Shown piece after piece: positions 1 to 5,656 of a DNA stretch of 14,193 bases. The position numbers and the translations under genes are program-made. The notes beneath the pieces were generated by a model. The model searched no databases. It was given only the letters and a program-made list of their open reading frames with translations, and was not told the DNA's origin. The DNA is from Proteobacteria bacterium UBA3588 (GTDB taxonomy: Bacteria > Pseudomonadota > Gammaproteobacteria > Thiohalomonadales > Thiohalomonadaceae), in assembly GCA_002376325.1 (NCBI GenBank), contig DFMR01000078.1:2211-16403 (forward strand), read 5' to 3'. Position 1 is the stretch's first letter. Every line of letters starts with the position of its first letter.

Positions 1-740
1 TCTTCCTCGATGGACGAGGTGACGGCGGAGTTGCCGATGTTGGTGTTGATCTTGGTGCGGAAGTTGCGGCCGATAATCATCGGCTCCAGTTCCGGGTGGT
101 TGATGTTGCACGGGATCACGGCGCGGCCCGCAGCCACCTCGCTGCGCACGAACTCGGGAGTGACCTCGTCGGGAATGTTGGCGCCCCAGGCGTGACCCTG
201 GTGCTGACGCAGCAGCTTGGCGTAACGCGCATCGCGGCGCAGCTCATCCAGGCGCAGGTTCTCGCGGATGGCGATGTACTCCATCTCCGGCGTGATCAGC
301 CCGGCGCGGGCGTAGTGCATCTGGGTGACATTCTTGCCGGCCTTGGCGCGGCGCGGCCGGCGGATGTGCTCGAAGCGCAGGTGCGCCAGTGCGGGGTCGT
401 CCTGGCGCTGGCGGCCGAATTCGGAGCTGGGTCCGGCCAGCAGTTCGGTATCGCCGCGTTCTTCGAGCCACGGCTCGCGCATCGGCGCCAAGCCTTTGAG
501 AAGGTCGACGCGGGCGTCCGGTTCGGTGTAGGGGCCGGAGGTGTCGTAGACCGGGATCGGGGGATTCTCCTCGGCGCCGAACATCATCGGGGTGTCGTCC
601 TGGACCACCTCGCGCATACCCACGCGCAGGTCCGGGCGCGAGCCTTCGATGTAAATCTTGCGTGACTTGGGAAACGGCTTGGTCACCGCCTCGGAAAGCT
701 GGGCGGTTTTCTTGAGGAACTCGTCAGGAATGGCGCTCAT
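1..740 (-). CDS. thiC: Phosphomethylpyrimidine synthase ThiC (N-terminal 246 residues, cut by window edge)
   Basis: ThiC is the radical-SAM enzyme that rearranges aminoimidazole ribotide into hydroxymethylpyrimidine phosphate, the pyrimidine half of thiamin; it is cytosolic. The visible N-terminal part reads as typical ThiC: IYIEGSRPDLRVGMREV near residue 30, a stretch containing TQMHYARAG and ITPEMEYIAIREN around residues 140-160, then the segment with NINHPELEPMIIGRNF. The family is usually about 600-630 residues, so roughly 60% of the protein, including the C-terminal CxxCxxxxC cluster motif, lies outside the window. The ATG at 738-740 is preceded by an AGGAG Shine-Dalgarno (747-751) with a 6-base spacer. 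A TPP riboswitch sits directly upstream, which independently supports the call and indicates repression by thiamin pyrophosphate. The gene diverges from pcm. Identification is very secure. Confidence 0.97.
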   Translation of the reverse strand, partial: MSAIPDEFLKKTAQLSEAVTKPFPKSRKIYIEGSRPDLRVGMREVVQDDTPMMFGAEENPPIPVYDTSGPYTEPDARVDLLKGLAPMREPWLEERGDTELLAGPSSEFGRQRQDDPALAHLRFEHIRRPRRAKAGKNVTQMHYARAGLITPEMEYIAIRENLRLDELRRDARYAKLLRQHQGHAWGANIPDEVTPEFVRSEVAAGRAVIPCNINHPELEPMIIGRNFRTKINTNIGNSAVTSSIEE

Positions 741-741
741 G

Positions 742-782
742 GGCGGCTCCTAGTAGCGGTGTGCGACAGGAAAAGGAGCGCC
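742..782 (-). promoter_or_regulatory. SD-sequestering hairpin (expression platform of the thiC riboswitch)
   Basis: On the RNA, GGCGCTCCT (774-782) can pair with AGGAGCCGCC (742-751) with one bulged C, burying the AGGAG Shine-Dalgarno of thiC. A competing helix, AGCGGTG (788-794) with CACCGCT (755-761), is a perfect 7 bp and crosses the first, so the two are mutually exclusive. The bases of AGCGGT are also the 3' strand of P1. Binding of TPP would therefore hold P1, block the competitor and let the SD hairpin form. There is no U-run, so control is probably translational rather than by termination. The pairings are seen; the mechanism is inferred. Confidence 0.65.
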
Positions 783-788
783 GGAGGC

Positions 789-871
789 ACCGCTTCCCTA
801 CGCCGGCACGACCCGGATCAGGTTCAAGGGTATGTCTCAGCAACGGCCGCGGCCGCCGCACCCCTAGCAGT
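789..871 (-). promoter_or_regulatory. TPP riboswitch (THI box) aptamer of thiC
   Basis: On the minus strand the leader contains the hallmark THI-box segments: AGGGGTGC, then CTGAGA, then ACCCTTGAACCTGATC and GTGCCGGCGTAGGGAAG. These form the P2/P3 and P4/P5 arms that bind the pyrimidine and pyrophosphate of TPP. P1 can be drawn between ACTGCT (866-871) and AGCGGT (789-794), six pairs including one G-U. The aptamer ends about 50 bases before the thiC start. Consensus match and gene context make this nearly certain; the exact 5' limit is approximate. Confidence 0.95.
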
Positions 872-880
872 AGATGGGTA

Positions 881-909
881 AAGGTATATGAAAGGTATCC
901 CAGTTGCAA
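881..909 (-). promoter_or_regulatory. thiC: Possible sigma-70 promoter of thiC
   Basis: Read on the minus strand, TTGCAA (904-909) is followed after 17 bases by TACCTT (881-886), or after 15 bases by TATACC (883-888). Either would start transcription a few bases before the riboswitch P1 strand, which is where a start would be expected. The boxes are imperfect, so this is only a candidate. Confidence 0.3.
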
Positions 910-918
910 GGTAAGTCT

Positions 919-991
919 TTGGCGCGGTTGGCATATTCGCTACAAAACATGACATTTCTTTGCGCCTTGCGCGCTTGTTCATGGGTTATAA
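919..991 (+). promoter_or_regulatory. pcm: Candidate promoter region for pcm
   Basis: Two alternatives are visible. TTGGCG (919-924) with a 16-base spacer to TACAAA (941-946) has both boxes. A strong-looking -10, TTATAA (986-991), lacks a good -35 at the right distance. Transcription from the second would begin near 998, just ahead of the palindrome at 1006-1023. Neither is proven. Confidence 0.3.
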
Positions 992-1005
992 AAGGGGTAG
1001 GCTTC

Positions 1006-1023
1006 GCTGACCAAGCGGTCAGC
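1006..1023. promoter_or_regulatory. Palindrome resembling a TetR-family operator
   Basis: GCTGACC-AAGC-GGTCAGC is a perfect 7-bp inverted repeat with a 4-base centre, in the leader of pcm about 60 bases before its start and just downstream of the TTATAA box. The core TGACCAAGCGGTCA has the half-site spacing seen in many TetR-family operators. A regulator bound here would block transcription of pcm, and of tolC if tolC is co-transcribed. It could instead act as an RNA stem-loop. No regulator gene is in the window. Confidence 0.4.
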
Positions 1024-1081
1024 AGCGGTATTTATAGGCATTCCGGCGGCAGCAACAAGCATCAGAGGCAGAGAAACCCCC

Positions 1082-1744
1082 ATGGCCGATATGAATTTCG
1101 AGCAGGCGCGCCACAATATGGTCGAACAGCAGATCCGCACCTGGGCGGTGCTGGACCAGCAGGTGCTCGACGTGGTGATGCGCACGCCGCGCGAAGAGTT
1201 CGCGCCGCCGCAGTACCGCAGCCTCGCCTTCACCGACATGGAGATCCCGCTGGGCTACGGTCAGGCAATGATGCCGCCGCGGGTCGAGGCCCGTATCGTA
1301 CAGACGCTGGCGGTGCGGCCGGAAGACACCGTGCTGGAGATCGGCACCGGCAGCGGCTATCTGGCCGCGCTGCTGGCGCGGCTGGCGCGCCACGTCTACA
1401 GCGTCGAGATCTATCCGGAACTTAAGAACACCGCCGAGCGGCGCCTGGCGGCCCACGGCATCGATAATGTCACCGTGGAGCTGGGCGACGCCGCCAACGG
1501 CTGGCCGCAGCACGGCGACTACGACGTCATCGCGGTCACCGGTTCGATGCCGGTATTGCCGCCGGCGCTGCAACAGAGCCTCAAGCCGGGCGGACGCCTG
1601 TTCGTCGTCGTCGGCGACGCCCCGGCGATGGAGGCGCTGTTGATCACCCGCGTCGGCGCCAACGAATTCAGCTGCGAGAGTTTGTTCGAGACCGTTGTCA
1701 CGCCGCTGGTGAATGCGCCGCAGCCGCAACGATTCGCACTGTAG
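1082..1744 (+). CDS. pcm: Protein-L-isoaspartate O-methyltransferase family protein
   Basis: The family uses S-adenosylmethionine to methylate L-isoaspartyl residues in damaged proteins, starting their repair; it is cytosolic. The 220-residue product has the SAM-binding motif I VLEIGTGSGY at residues 84-93, followed by LAALLARLARHVYSVEI as expected for the Rossmann-like methyltransferase fold, the upstream segment GYGQAMMPPRVEARIVQTL (equivalent to the family's ISQP region but diverged), and PPALQQSLKPGGRLFVVVG near residue 165. Length is normal. The start at 1082 gives MADMNFEQARHNMVEQQ; the ATG at 1091 would give MNFEQARHNM, also common in this family. The purine stretch AGAGGCAGAG at 1064-1073 favours 1082. 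The divergence of the ISQP region means the substrate is inferred from family only. The gene diverges from thiC and precedes tolC. Confidence 0.88.
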   Translation: MADMNFEQARHNMVEQQIRTWAVLDQQVLDVVMRTPREEFAPPQYRSLAFTDMEIPLGYGQAMMPPRVEARIVQTLAVRPEDTVLEIGTGSGYLAALLARLARHVYSVEIYPELKNTAERRLAAHGIDNVTVELGDAANGWPQHGDYDVIAVTGSMPVLPPALQQSLKPGGRLFVVVGDAPAMEALLITRVGANEFSCESLFETVVTPLVNAPQPQRFAL

Positions 1745-1774
1745 TGCGCACAACCCGCGCAACCGGCTGCGCCA

Positions 1775-1798
1775 GGCGGCGTGCAATCCGCTATTTTT
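1775..1798 (+). terminator. Weak terminator-like stem-loop after pcm
   Basis: GGCGG (1775-1779) can pair with CCGCT (1788-1792), including one G-U, with an 8-base loop; ATTTTT follows at 1793-1798. Five pairs is a poor stem, so this could at most cause partial termination between pcm and tolC. Confidence 0.22.
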
Positions 1799-1880
1799 AG
1801 TGAGGTCCGGGATGGCGGGAACGAAAAATCAGAACGGCGCTCTTCGGGCTGCTTGATCCCCTCGTTCCACGTCACCATCA

Positions 1881-1898
1881 TATTGGCATTTCCCAATA
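1881..1898. promoter_or_regulatory. Inverted repeat upstream of tolC
   Basis: TATTGG-CATTTC-CCAATA is a perfect 6-bp inverted repeat about 40 bases before the tolC start, in an AT-rich patch where a tolC promoter would be expected. TTGGCA within it could serve as a -35 element, but no convincing -10 follows at the right distance. It may be an operator or chance. Confidence 0.25.
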
Positions 1899-1936
1899 CA
1901 TCATTAGTGAACCGACAATTAAGGGATAACCTAGCA

Positions 1937-3268
1937 ATGGCTAACTCCGTAGCGCGAATACTCGCCATCGCACTGCTGCTTGGCGGCAGCGCGGCAGTCC
2001 ATGCCGAAAATCTGCAAGACGTCTACAACCGCGCACTCCAGAGCGATCCGCAGCTGCGCGCCGCCGAGCAGGCGCACCTGGCAGCCCTTCAGGCCAAACC
2101 GCTGAGCCACGCCGGACTGCTGCCCCAACTCAATTTCACGGCGCAGACGCAGTGGAACGATGAGGACATCAAGAAAAGCAGCAATCCCGGTTTCTATGTG
2201 CCCGGAACCAAACAGTACAACTCCTCCAGTTATTCGCTGAACCTGACACAGGTAATTTACAACCACGCAACCTTCGTCAAGCTGAAGCAGGCCGACGCCT
2301 CCATCGCGCAGGCCGACGCCCAGTACGGCAGCGCCCAGCAGGATCTGATCGTGCGTACCGCACAGGCCTACTTCAACCTGCTGGCGGCCCAGGACAGACT
2401 GGATTTCGCCCAGGCCGAGAAGAGCGCCATCGCGCAGCAGCTGAAACAGGCGCAGGCACAATTCCAGGTGGGCCTCTCCGCCATCACCAACGTGCGCGAG
2501 GCGCAGGCCGGCTACGACGGCGCCGTGGCCCAGGAGATCGTGGCCAAAAACCAGGTCGACACTGCGCGCGAAGCGCTGCGCGAGATCACCGGCCAGACCG
2601 ACCGCGACCTCGCCGTCGTGCCGGACAATATCCCGCTGGTGAGTCCCATCCCCGACAACATCGATAAATGGGTCAGCACCGCCTTGCAGCAAAACCTGCA
2701 GCTGCTGGCCGCCGAAGCGGCCACCAACGTGGCACAGCAACAGATGAATCTGGCGGAGGCCGGCCACTACCCGACCCTCGGCATCGTCGGCAGCCACAAC
2801 TATTCCGATACCCTACATTCGCCGGGCGTCGGTCTGCAAACCGACAGCAATGTACTCGCCCTGCAGCTGAACGTGCCGCTGTACTCCGGCGGCGCAGTCA
2901 GCGCCCAGGCACGCCAGAGCACTTATCTCTACTCCCAGGCCCAGGACAGCGAAGACCAGACACGGCGCGCAGTGGTGCGTTCCGCCCGCGACGCGTTCAT
3001 GGGCGTAACCGCCGGCATCAGCACGGTGCAGGCACGCAAACAGGCGCTGATCTCCGCCCAGACTGCACTCGAAGCGACCCAGGCAGGCTTCAAGGTGGGC
3101 ACCCGCACCGCGCTGGACGTGCTCAACGCGCAGCAGACGCTGTTCGGCGCACAGCGTGACTACGCCCAGTCGCGCTACGACTACATCATGGCGACGCTGA
3201 CACTGAAGCAGGCCGCGGGCATCCTGTCGGCGGCCGACGTGACGCAGATCAACAGTTGGCTGCACTAA
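1937..3268 (+). CDS. tolC: TolC family outer-membrane channel protein
   Basis: TolC-type proteins form trimeric outer-membrane channels with a long periplasmic alpha-helical tunnel, used by tripartite efflux pumps and type I secretion. The product has 443 residues, the usual size. Residues 1-23 are a signal peptide (MANSVARILA, a hydrophobic core, AAVHA), with cleavage before ENLQDVYNRALQSDPQ, the canonical TolC N-terminus. Two outer-membrane-efflux repeats follow, each beginning with a LRAAEQ/LLAAEA-type helix; Gln/Ala-rich helices and amphipathic strands such as YSLNLTQVIYN and LALQLNVPLYSGG are visible. The end, YDYIMATLTLKQAAGILSAADV, is typical. The ATG at 1937 is chosen because it starts the signal peptide and follows AAGGGA (1921-1926). 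An upstream in-frame GTG at 1781 would add 52 residues of no plausible function. The isochorismatase-like gene starts 10 bases after its stop. Confidence 0.95.
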   Translation: MANSVARILAIALLLGGSAAVHAENLQDVYNRALQSDPQLRAAEQAHLAALQAKPLSHAGLLPQLNFTAQTQWNDEDIKKSSNPGFYVPGTKQYNSSSYSLNLTQVIYNHATFVKLKQADASIAQADAQYGSAQQDLIVRTAQAYFNLLAAQDRLDFAQAEKSAIAQQLKQAQAQFQVGLSAITNVREAQAGYDGAVAQEIVAKNQVDTAREALREITGQTDRDLAVVPDNIPLVSPIPDNIDKWVSTALQQNLQLLAAEAATNVAQQQMNLAEAGHYPTLGIVGSHNYSDTLHSPGVGLQTDSNVLALQLNVPLYSGGAVSAQARQSTYLYSQAQDSEDQTRRAVVRSARDAFMGVTAGISTVQARKQALISAQTALEATQAGFKVGTRTALDVLNAQQTLFGAQRDYAQSRYDYIMATLTLKQAAGILSAADVTQINSWLH

Positions 3269-3278
3269 GGCGCTTGGC

Positions 3279-3845
3279 GTGAGCCCGTCGCAGCTATGCA
3301 GTGCGGATACCAGTCAGCTGGTCGTTATCGACGTGCAGACACGGCTGGCGGGCGCGATGCCCGCCGCGGCACGCGAGCGCGTGCTGAAGAACAGCGCCGT
3401 CCTGTTACAGGCCGCCGCGCTGCTGCAGGTCCCCGCCATCGCCACCGAGCAGTATCCCAAAGGACTGGGCGCCACCGAAGAGACACTGGCGAACCACTTC
3501 GCCGATCGCGTGGACGTGGTGAGCAAGACCTGCTTCGCCTGTAGCGGCGCCGAAGGATTCAACCGGATACTGGAGGCCGGCCAGGGGCGCCACCAGACGA
3601 TTATCGCCGGCATGGAATCGCATGTCTGCGTGCTGCAATCGGCGCTGGAGTTGCAGGCCCGCGGCTACCGGGCCTTCGTGGTGGAGGATGCGGTCTGTTC
3701 GCGCAGCGAGGCCAATCACCTCAACGCCATGGCACGCCTGCGCCAGGCCGGTATCGCAGTCACCAACACCGAATCGGTACTGTTCGAATGGCTGCGCGAC
3801 GCGAGCCATCCGCAGTTCAAGGCAATCTCCGCTCTGATCAAATAA
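3279..3845 (+). CDS. Isochorismatase-family cysteine hydrolase
   Basis: This 188-residue protein has the isochorismatase-like fold, whose members hydrolyse isochorismate, nicotinamide or other small amides through an Asp-Lys-Cys triad. All three are visible: D18 in LVVIDVQTRL, K83 in VVSKTCFACSG, and C117 in GMESHVCVLQSALELQARGY. The absence of siderophore genes nearby argues against a true isochorismatase; the compact YcaC-like form is closer. The substrate is unknown. The GTG start at 3279 follows AAGG (3267-3270) with an 8-base spacer, and the gap to tolC is only 10 bases, so the two are probably co-transcribed. No functional link to TolC is evident from sequence. The N-terminal region SPSQLCSADTSQ is short, as in the family, which supports this start over later ones. 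Confidence 0.9.
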   Translation: MSPSQLCSADTSQLVVIDVQTRLAGAMPAAARERVLKNSAVLLQAAALLQVPAIATEQYPKGLGATEETLANHFADRVDVVSKTCFACSGAEGFNRILEAGQGRHQTIIAGMESHVCVLQSALELQARGYRAFVVEDAVCSRSEANHLNAMARLRQAGIAVTNTESVLFEWLRDASHPQFKAISALIK

Positions 3846-3884
3846 CAGGACTCGTCGGCAGAATTTGCGCGCCGTTGCCGTCGG

Positions 3885-3948
3885 CCCGATAGAGCGTAGC
3901 GACATCGAACGGAGCTTGCCGGACACCGCTGCGCTAAGTCCGGCCTAC
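3885..3948. repeat. Pair of REP-like palindromes in opposite orientation
   Basis: The right-hand element, read on the minus strand, begins GTAG (3945-3948 region), then GCCGGAC (3938-3944), a loop containing AGCGCAGCG, then GTCCGGC (3918-3924): a perfect 7-bp stem in the GTAG-plus-palindrome layout of RAYT-associated REP sequences. The left-hand element on the plus strand, CCCGATAGAGCGTAGCG followed by ACATCG (3885-3906), has CGAT/ATCG arms and the same AGCGYAGCG centre. It looks like a decayed copy in the opposite direction, giving a BIME-like arrangement. The element lies just after the tolC-hydrolase pair and may protect or end that transcript. Confidence 0.55.
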
Positions 3949-4030
3949 CTTGCTATTCAACAAAACGGGTCCGCAATTGAATGCCCATAGACGAAAATAA
4001 AACGACCGGATTGGACTTATCCTTATCGGC

Positions 4031-4110
4031 ATGGATTTGCGTTCATTTGCGAACCCGCGGATTCTTGCCGATAGCCCACATATCCTCTGCGACCTCTGCC
4101 TCTGCGCGGT
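4031..4110. repeat. Degenerate short tandem repeats of a dispersed intergenic type
   Basis: ATTTGCG occurs at 4035-4041 and 4045-4051 (period 10), and CCTCTGC occurs at 4084-4090, 4093-4099 and 4099-4105, ending in CTCTGCGCGGTGAAA. Both patterns resemble remnants of the ATCTGCGTTC and CCTCTGCGTC families of dispersed intergenic repeats known in many bacterial genomes. They are close to the hemerythrin gene start, but nothing suggests that they encode anything. Confidence 0.4.
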
Positions 4111-4128
4111 GAAAATAGGATTCCTGAC

Positions 4129-4662
4129 ATGAGCCAGTCCCCCTTTCCCGAAGCCGCCCCCGATTTCAGCGACCCGCTGGGGCTGCTGCGCGCCTGCCAC
4201 GGCCGCATCGAACAGCACTGCGCGACCCTGCGCAAGCTGGTGCCGCATCTGCGCGAGCAGGGGCTCGACGACGAGGCGCGCAATGCGATGCGCAACATCC
4301 ACCGCTACTTCACCAGCGCCGGCCAGTTGCACCACCAGGACGAGGAACAGGATCTGTTTCCGCGCTTGGCGCGCCAGTCGCTGAAACTGGCCGACCTGAT
4401 CCACGGCCTGCGCCAGGACCACGAGAAGATGGAGGCGCTGTGGAAACAGCTCGAACCGCTGCTCGCCCGCCCCGATCACATCGACGACAAAGAAGCGTTC
4501 GCCGCGCTGGTCGACGCGTTCACCGCCCTCTACCATGCGCATATCGCGCGCGAAAACGAGGAGCTGCTGGAGCTGGCGCACCACATTTTCAGCGGCGACG
4601 AGTTGAAGAAGCTCGGCAACCGCATGGCCGAACGGCGTGGCGTCCGCATCAATCCTTTGTGA
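4129..4662 (+). CDS. Hemerythrin HHE-domain protein
   Basis: Hemerythrin-like domains bind a carboxylate-bridged di-iron centre and act in oxygen binding, oxygen/NO sensing or iron handling. The 177-residue protein is a single four-helix bundle with ligand candidates in the expected order: H24 (RACHGRIE), H58, H69 with E73 (HHQDEEQDLFP), H98 (RQDHEKM), and H138 with E142 (YHAHIARENEEL). There is no signal peptide or membrane segment, so it is cytosolic. The HxxxE spacing in helices 2 and 4 matches the HHE family. ATG 4129 follows AGGA (4117-4120) with an 8-base spacer. The lipid A acyltransferase starts about 56 bases later but has its own promoter-like sequence, so a shared role is not implied. 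The exact function cannot be told from sequence. Confidence 0.9.
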   Translation: MSQSPFPEAAPDFSDPLGLLRACHGRIEQHCATLRKLVPHLREQGLDDEARNAMRNIHRYFTSAGQLHHQDEEQDLFPRLARQSLKLADLIHGLRQDHEKMEALWKQLEPLLARPDHIDDKEAFAALVDAFTALYHAHIARENEELLELAHHIFSGDELKKLGNRMAERRGVRINPL

Positions 4663-4680
4663 GGGTTCGGGTCGCTAACA

Positions 4681-4689
4681 TGGCATAAT
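4681..4689 (+). promoter_or_regulatory. lpxL: Extended -10 promoter element before lpxL
   Basis: TGGCATAAT matches an extended -10 (TGn followed by a TATAAT-like hexamer, CATAAT at 4684-4689). No good -35 is present, which an extended -10 tolerates. Transcription would start near 4696, giving a leader of about 20 bases to the ATG at 4719. It would drive lpxL and waaA. Confidence 0.35.
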
Positions 4690-4718
4690 GGCGCGGCTTG
4701 CATCGCACGCCGCTGACC

Positions 4719-5654
4719 ATGAACCAGGACGACAACCGCTTCCATCCCGGCCGCTTTCTTGCCCCGCGCCACTGGCCCACGTGGCTCGGCCTGGGGCTGC
4801 TGCGCCTGTGCGCGCTGTTGCCCTATCCGCTGCTGCTGCTGCTGGGCGACGCCGTCGGCCTGCTGATGTACGCGCTGGTGGCGCCGCGGCGCCACGTGGC
4901 GCGCACCAACATCCGCCGCTGCTTTCCCGAACTGGACGCCGCGGCACGCGAACGTCTGGTGCGCGCCACCTTCCGCTCCGCGGCCATCTCCATCTTCGAA
5001 AACGCCATTTCGTGGTGGGGCAGCGACCGGCGCATGCGCCGCCTCTACCGCATCGAGGGACTGGAGCACTACGAAGCGGCGCGCGCACGGGGCAAGGGGA
5101 TCATCCTGCTCGGCGGCCACTACACCACCCTGGAGATCAGCGGCCGTTTCCTCGCCTACCATGTGGCGGGCCTGCAACCGATCTACAAGCGCGCCCACAA
5201 CCCGCTCTACGAGGCGCTGATGTCGGCCATGCGCAAGCGGCTGTTCGACGACCTGCTGCTCAACACCGACATGCGCACCATCGTGCGCAACGTGAAGGCA
5301 GGCAAGGTGGTGTGGTACGCGCCGGACCAGGACTTCGGCCGCGAACGCTCGGTGTTCGCGCCGTTCATGGGGGTGGCCACCGCCACCCTCACCACCACCG
5401 CGCGGCTGGCCCGGCTCACCGGCGCGCCGGTGGTCCCCTACTATTCGGAGCGCCTGCCCGGTGCCCAAGGCTATTTGATCCGGCTGCTGCCGCCGCTGGA
5501 AAATTTCCCCAGCGGCGACGACGTGGCCGACGCCACCCTGGCCAATGCCGTGCTGGAACGGCAGGTACGTGCGGCGCCGGCACAATATCTGTGGATCCAC
5601 CGCCGCTTCAAGACCCGGCCGGAAGGCGAACCCGACCTGTACCGGCGCCGCTGA
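4719..5654 (+). CDS. lpxL: Lysophospholipid / lipid A late acyltransferase (LpxL/HtrB family)
   Basis: LpxL-family enzymes add a secondary acyl chain to Kdo2-lipid A (or its precursor) at the inner membrane. The 311-residue product has a hydrophobic N-terminal helix (LGLGLLRLCALLPYPLLLLLG, about residues 23-43) and the catalytic HX4E motif in GGHYTTLE, with H134 and E139. Also visible are the family blocks YAPDQDFG and SVFAPFMGV, and the C-terminal LWIHRRFKTRPEGEPDLY. Length agrees with LpxL/LpxM/LpxP (about 305-325). The ATG at 4719 is preferred; an in-frame TTG at 4698 would add seven residues, and neither has a clear Shine-Dalgarno. waaA begins 2 bases after the stop, so the two are translationally coupled. 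Which acyl chain and position are used cannot be read, so the symbol is by family. Confidence 0.92.
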   Translation: MNQDDNRFHPGRFLAPRHWPTWLGLGLLRLCALLPYPLLLLLGDAVGLLMYALVAPRRHVARTNIRRCFPELDAAARERLVRATFRSAAISIFENAISWWGSDRRMRRLYRIEGLEHYEAARARGKGIILLGGHYTTLEISGRFLAYHVAGLQPIYKRAHNPLYEALMSAMRKRLFDDLLLNTDMRTIVRNVKAGKVVWYAPDQDFGRERSVFAPFMGVATATLTTTARLARLTGAPVVPYYSERLPGAQGYLIRLLPPLENFPSGDDVADATLANAVLERQVRAAPAQYLWIHRRFKTRPEGEPDLYRRR

Positions 5655-5656
5655 TC

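Noticed and set aside
96..665. Long plus-strand frame opposite thiC
   Set aside because: It is the mirror of the thiC coding strand in a high-GC gene and has no recognisable protein features.
1019..1786. Long minus-strand frame opposite pcm
   Set aside because: Shadow of a high-GC gene; the plus strand holds the SAM-binding motif and clear family similarity.
1818..1868. GGAACGA / TCGTTCC inverted repeat spanning the pcm-tolC gap
   Set aside because: Seven-base arms separated by 37 bases with no helix extension inside; likely by chance.
1781..1936. 52-residue N-terminal extension of TolC from a GTG start
   Set aside because: The signal peptide begins exactly at the ATG at 1937, which has a Shine-Dalgarno; the extension would bury it.
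4688..5656. Long open frame continuing upstream of waaA, making a 741-residue reading frame
   Set aside because: The upstream part is the alternate frame of lpxL, with Arg/Ala/Pro-rich low-complexity translation. The real lpxL frame carries the HX4E and YAPDQDFG motifs, and waaA homology begins only after 5657.
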